A stretch of DNA of 64,000 nt, from NCBI RefSeq assembly GCF_001663175.1, contig NZ_CP016033.1, forward strand, positions 2,232,001 to 2,296,000, written 5' to 3'. Position numbers and translations under genes: made by a program. Origin of the DNA: Erythrobacter neustonensis. GTDB lineage: Bacteria > Pseudomonadota > Alphaproteobacteria > Sphingomonadales > Sphingomonadaceae. Positions 61,723 to 64,000 of this stretch are shown one piece after another. Under the pieces are notes generated by a model. That model did not search any database. It had not been told where the DNA came from and saw only the letters and a program-made list of their open reading frames with translations. Position 1 is the stretch's first letter; the number at the start of each line of letters is the position of its first letter.

Positions 61723-63369
61723 TTACGCGGTGCGAAAGCTCGATTGCTCGGTGCCGCTATCCGGCGTGGGGGCAGGGGATGCGCCAGGCGCGGAGGATTG
61801 GATCAGCCGGCCCGCCGATTGCAAACGCGCGCGCACCGCATCGGCATCTTCGGGTTGGCCATAGAAATAGCCCTGCGCCTTTAGCCGGCCCATCGATTTG
61901 AGCGCGTTGAGGATTTCCTCATCCTCGACGCCTTCGGCGGTCAGCGGCAGATCAAGCCCGCGGCCAAGCGACACGATCGCCTCGACGATCCGCGATCGCT
62001 TGTCCTGATGCCGCAGTTCGCTCACGAAGCTGCGATCGATCTTGATGCGGTCGAAGGGCAGGTCGCGCAGCTGTTCGAAGCTGGAATATCCGGTGCCGAA
62101 ATCATCGAGACTGATTTTCACGCCCTGATTGCGCAGCGAGACGATCATTGAGCGCACCAGCCCGATATTCTCGTGCAGACAGCTTTCGGTGATCTCGATT
62201 TCGAGCCGGCGTGCGGGGAAGCCGGCTGCGACAAGGCGTTTCAGCAGGCGCTGGGCAAACCACGGATCGCGCAATTGCACAGGCGAAATGTTGATCGAGA
62301 GGGTAAGGCTCTCGTCCCATTCGCGCGCATCATGAAACGCCTGATCCATGAGCTTTTCCGACATCTCGGTAATCAGGCCGATTTCCTCGGCGATCGGCAC
62401 GAAGATCTCGGGGCTGATCAGGCCAAGCTGCGGCGATCGCCAGCGGGCGAGCATCTCGAAACCAACCAGTGCGCCTGTGTCCAGATCGACCTGCTGTTCG
62501 TAGAACGGCACGAATTCGCCGAGCGCCAATCCGCGCCGGATGCCGGTTTCGAGCTGGTTGCGGAACCGCAGTTCGGCCTCCATCCCCGTCTCGAACCAGA
62601 AGTAACGGTTCCGGCCCTGCTTTTTGGCATGATACAGCGCCATGTCCGCGCGATGCAGCAGCGTTGCGGCATCGCCGGCGCTGCCCGCGCCGCTGTCGGT
62701 CTCGACATCGGCGGCGACCCCGATCGACATCGTCAATGCGATCGTCACATCGGTCAGGCAGAAAGGTTCGGCCATGTCCGCGAACAGGCGGATGACGAGA
62801 TCGTCGACGCGGTCGGTGTTGCCCGCCGGAAAACTGGTGACAATCGCGAATTCATCGCCGCCGAGACGCGCAAGATGGGCATCGCGCGGAAGCAGCTTGC
62901 GGATCCGCTCGCACAAGGTCACCAGCACCGCATCGCCCGCGGCATGACCGTGCATGTCATTGATCTGCTTGAAATTATCGAGATCGATCATGCAATAGGC
63001 AACCACGTCGCCGCGCGCGGCTGCACGCAGCCGCATCTGTTCGGTGGCGTCGAGCATCGCGCGCCGGTTGAGGCAATGGGTCAGCGGATCGGTTGCGGCA
63101 AGCACCTGCGCGCGGGCTTCGGCCTGCCGCCGCACCTCGATTTCGCGCAGCAACTCGCGGTAACGGCGCCAGCCGAAGATGATCAGGGCGATGTTCAACA
63201 GCAGCGCGTTGGCGAGGATCACATCGGGCCGCCCACCGCTGCCCAGCAGTGCGCGCAGCGTCTGCGGCAGCACGGAGCCGCCGGTCCCGATCAGCATCAG
63301 CACCGCGGCCACGGCGATCCCCAGCGCGACGATATCGCGGCGGGCACTCTGCAGTGGATTGAACGGCAT
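61723..63369 (-). CDS. Membrane GGDEF-EAL protein (putative diguanylate cyclase/phosphodiesterase)
   Basis: This c-di-GMP turnover protein has 548 residues. Two membrane segments (about 11-30 and 50-66) precede GGDEF and EAL domains. LGGDEF (169-174) is intact, but the RxxD inhibitory site is absent (Leu where Arg is expected). The EAL domain has FEMLARW (EML instead of EAL), IEITES, DDFGTGYSS and AEGVED, so the metal-binding and catalytic residues are kept and phosphodiesterase activity is plausible. The start at 63369 is chosen, as the frame to 63429 adds non-family sequence. It is divergent from the EVE gene. Confidence 0.93.
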   Translation of the reverse strand: MPFNPLQSARRDIVALGIAVAAVLMLIGTGGSVLPQTLRALLGSGGRPDVILANALLLNIALIIFGWRRYRELLREIEVRRQAEARAQVLAATDPLTHCLNRRAMLDATEQMRLRAAARGDVVAYCMIDLDNFKQINDMHGHAAGDAVLVTLCERIRKLLPRDAHLARLGGDEFAIVTSFPAGNTDRVDDLVIRLFADMAEPFCLTDVTIALTMSIGVAADVETDSGAGSAGDAATLLHRADMALYHAKKQGRNRYFWFETGMEAELRFRNQLETGIRRGLALGEFVPFYEQQVDLDTGALVGFEMLARWRSPQLGLISPEIFVPIAEEIGLITEMSEKLMDQAFHDAREWDESLTLSINISPVQLRDPWFAQRLLKRLVAAGFPARRLEIEITESCLHENIGLVRSMIVSLRNQGVKISLDDFGTGYSSFEQLRDLPFDRIKIDRSFVSELRHQDKRSRIVEAIVSLGRGLDLPLTAEGVEDEEILNALKSMGRLKAQGYFYGQPEDADAVRARLQSAGRLIQSSAPGASPAPTPDSGTEQSSFRTA

Positions 63370-63560
63370 GGGATCTGTCAAAATCGTTGCCCCGTGTCTT
63401 GTGCAGATCACGCGGTTCCCCCCTCGCAATCCTCGTCAGCTGCGCAATTCATCGCAGAATGCGCTGAAGATCGGGTTAACGCGCCCGCGCCGCATGGGGA
63501 CTTGGCGAAGCACGGGCAGGCGGGCTATCGGGGCGGCAATTTCACGGAGACCTTTGCGCG

Positions 63561-63968
63561 ATGGCCTATTGGCTGATGAAATCCGAACCGTTCAAATACA
63601 GCTGGGACGATCTGGTTGCCGAAGGCGAGGGTACATGGGACGGTGTGCGCAATTACCTTGCGCGCAACAACATGATGGCGATGCAGCCGGGCGACGAGGC
63701 CTTCTTCTATCACAGCCGCGAAGGCCTGGAGATTGTCGGAATCGCGCATATCACCGTCACCGGGATCGGCGATCCGACCGACGACACGGGCAAATGGGCG
63801 GCCGTCAAACTGAAGGCAGGGCGCAAGTTTGCGCGTCCCGTGACGCTCGCCGCAATCAAGGCCGAACCGCGCCTATCCGAAATGCAACTGATCAGATTGT
63901 CGCGGCTTTCGGTCTGCGCGGTCACAGCCGATGAGTGGCAGACCATCTGCCGGATGGGGGAAGGCTGA
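63561..63968 (+). CDS. EVE domain-containing protein
   Basis: This is a PUA-like EVE-domain protein of 135 residues. It begins MAYWLMKSEPFKYSWDDL and has WDGVRNYLARNNM, the aromatic-cage-bearing segments typical of the family (as in human THYN1). EVE domains are thought to bind modified bases in nucleic acids, and some act in defence contexts, but this stand-alone form is widespread in proteobacteria. No restriction or defence gene is nearby. A 191-nt gap separates it from the GGDEF-EAL gene. Confidence 0.9.
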   Translation: MAYWLMKSEPFKYSWDDLVAEGEGTWDGVRNYLARNNMMAMQPGDEAFFYHSREGLEIVGIAHITVTGIGDPTDDTGKWAAVKLKAGRKFARPVTLAAIKAEPRLSEMQLIRLSRLSVCAVTADEWQTICRMGEG

Positions 63969-64000
63969 AAAATATCTTCGCTAATTCAACGATGTGAACC

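Overview
The window is GC-rich, gene-dense DNA of an alphaproteobacterium, most likely order Sphingomonadales, family Erythrobacteraceae (Erythrobacter/Porphyrobacter type). The support is protein style plus typical neighbourhoods: an NDUFS4-like complex I protein beside a small SRP RNA, an OmpH-fabZ tail on the bamA cluster, a DUF6456 protein, and a polyprenyl synthase-hrpB pair. This placement is inference. I see no insertion sequence, integrase, CRISPR array or plasmid/phage block. Nearly everything is chromosomal core or lineage-core content, and I found no clear-cut new multi-gene system.

Layout. 1-4592 (minus strand): a partial type II NADH dehydrogenase, accC, accB, aroQ, an orphan GTA-type holin and a CitE-like CoA-ester lyase. 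4759-9042: a Tat-exported IorAB-type molybdenum hydroxylase with its maturation partners MocA and XdhC. 9171-12433: tRNA-Pro and yajC-secD-secF. 12447-14851: a glycosyltransferase, an XRE regulator and a divergent DUF6456 protein. 14844-17284: a Uup-like ABC-F ATPase coupled to an Fe-S uracil-DNA glycosylase. 17410-20754: a SIMPL protein, then a small PepSY-like secreted protein with a two-component pair. 20764-25043: chorismate mutase, polyprenyl diphosphate synthase, hrpB, NDUFS4-like protein and SRP RNA. 25104-30390: dnaX-ybaB and lon-HU. 30421-33884: a lipoprotein, rlmB, tRNA-Tyr and a KAS III enzyme. 33935-35782: psd-pssA and a small membrane protein.

36074-48438 is the classic rpsB-tsf...pyrH-frr-uppS-cdsA-dxr-rseP-bamA-ompH-fabZ envelope/translation cluster, followed by rpmE. 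It is interrupted once, by an unrecognised 262-residue gene on the other strand. 48520-57787: a prolyl-hydroxylase-like oxygenase, tRNA-His, a leucine-type dehydrogenase, the cytochrome c maturation operon ccmCDEFGHI and the potassium transporter kup. 58093-61653 (minus strand): dapF-mtaB-ftsY-yciB, a tightly overlapped operon. 61723-63968: a GGDEF-EAL protein and an EVE-domain protein.

The genes combine into lipid and envelope biogenesis (acc, fabZ, KAS III, psd/pssA, cdsA, uppS, dxr, bamA, rseP), protein export (secDF-yajC, ftsY, SRP RNA) and respiration (NDH-2, ccm, NDUFS4). The items most worth a second look are the orphan GTA holin, the PepSY/two-component module with paired inverted repeats, a G-rich repeat shared by an ABC-F linker and two intergenic regions, the XRE/DUF6456 divergent pair, and the unassigned genes at 37968-38756 and 30421-31338.
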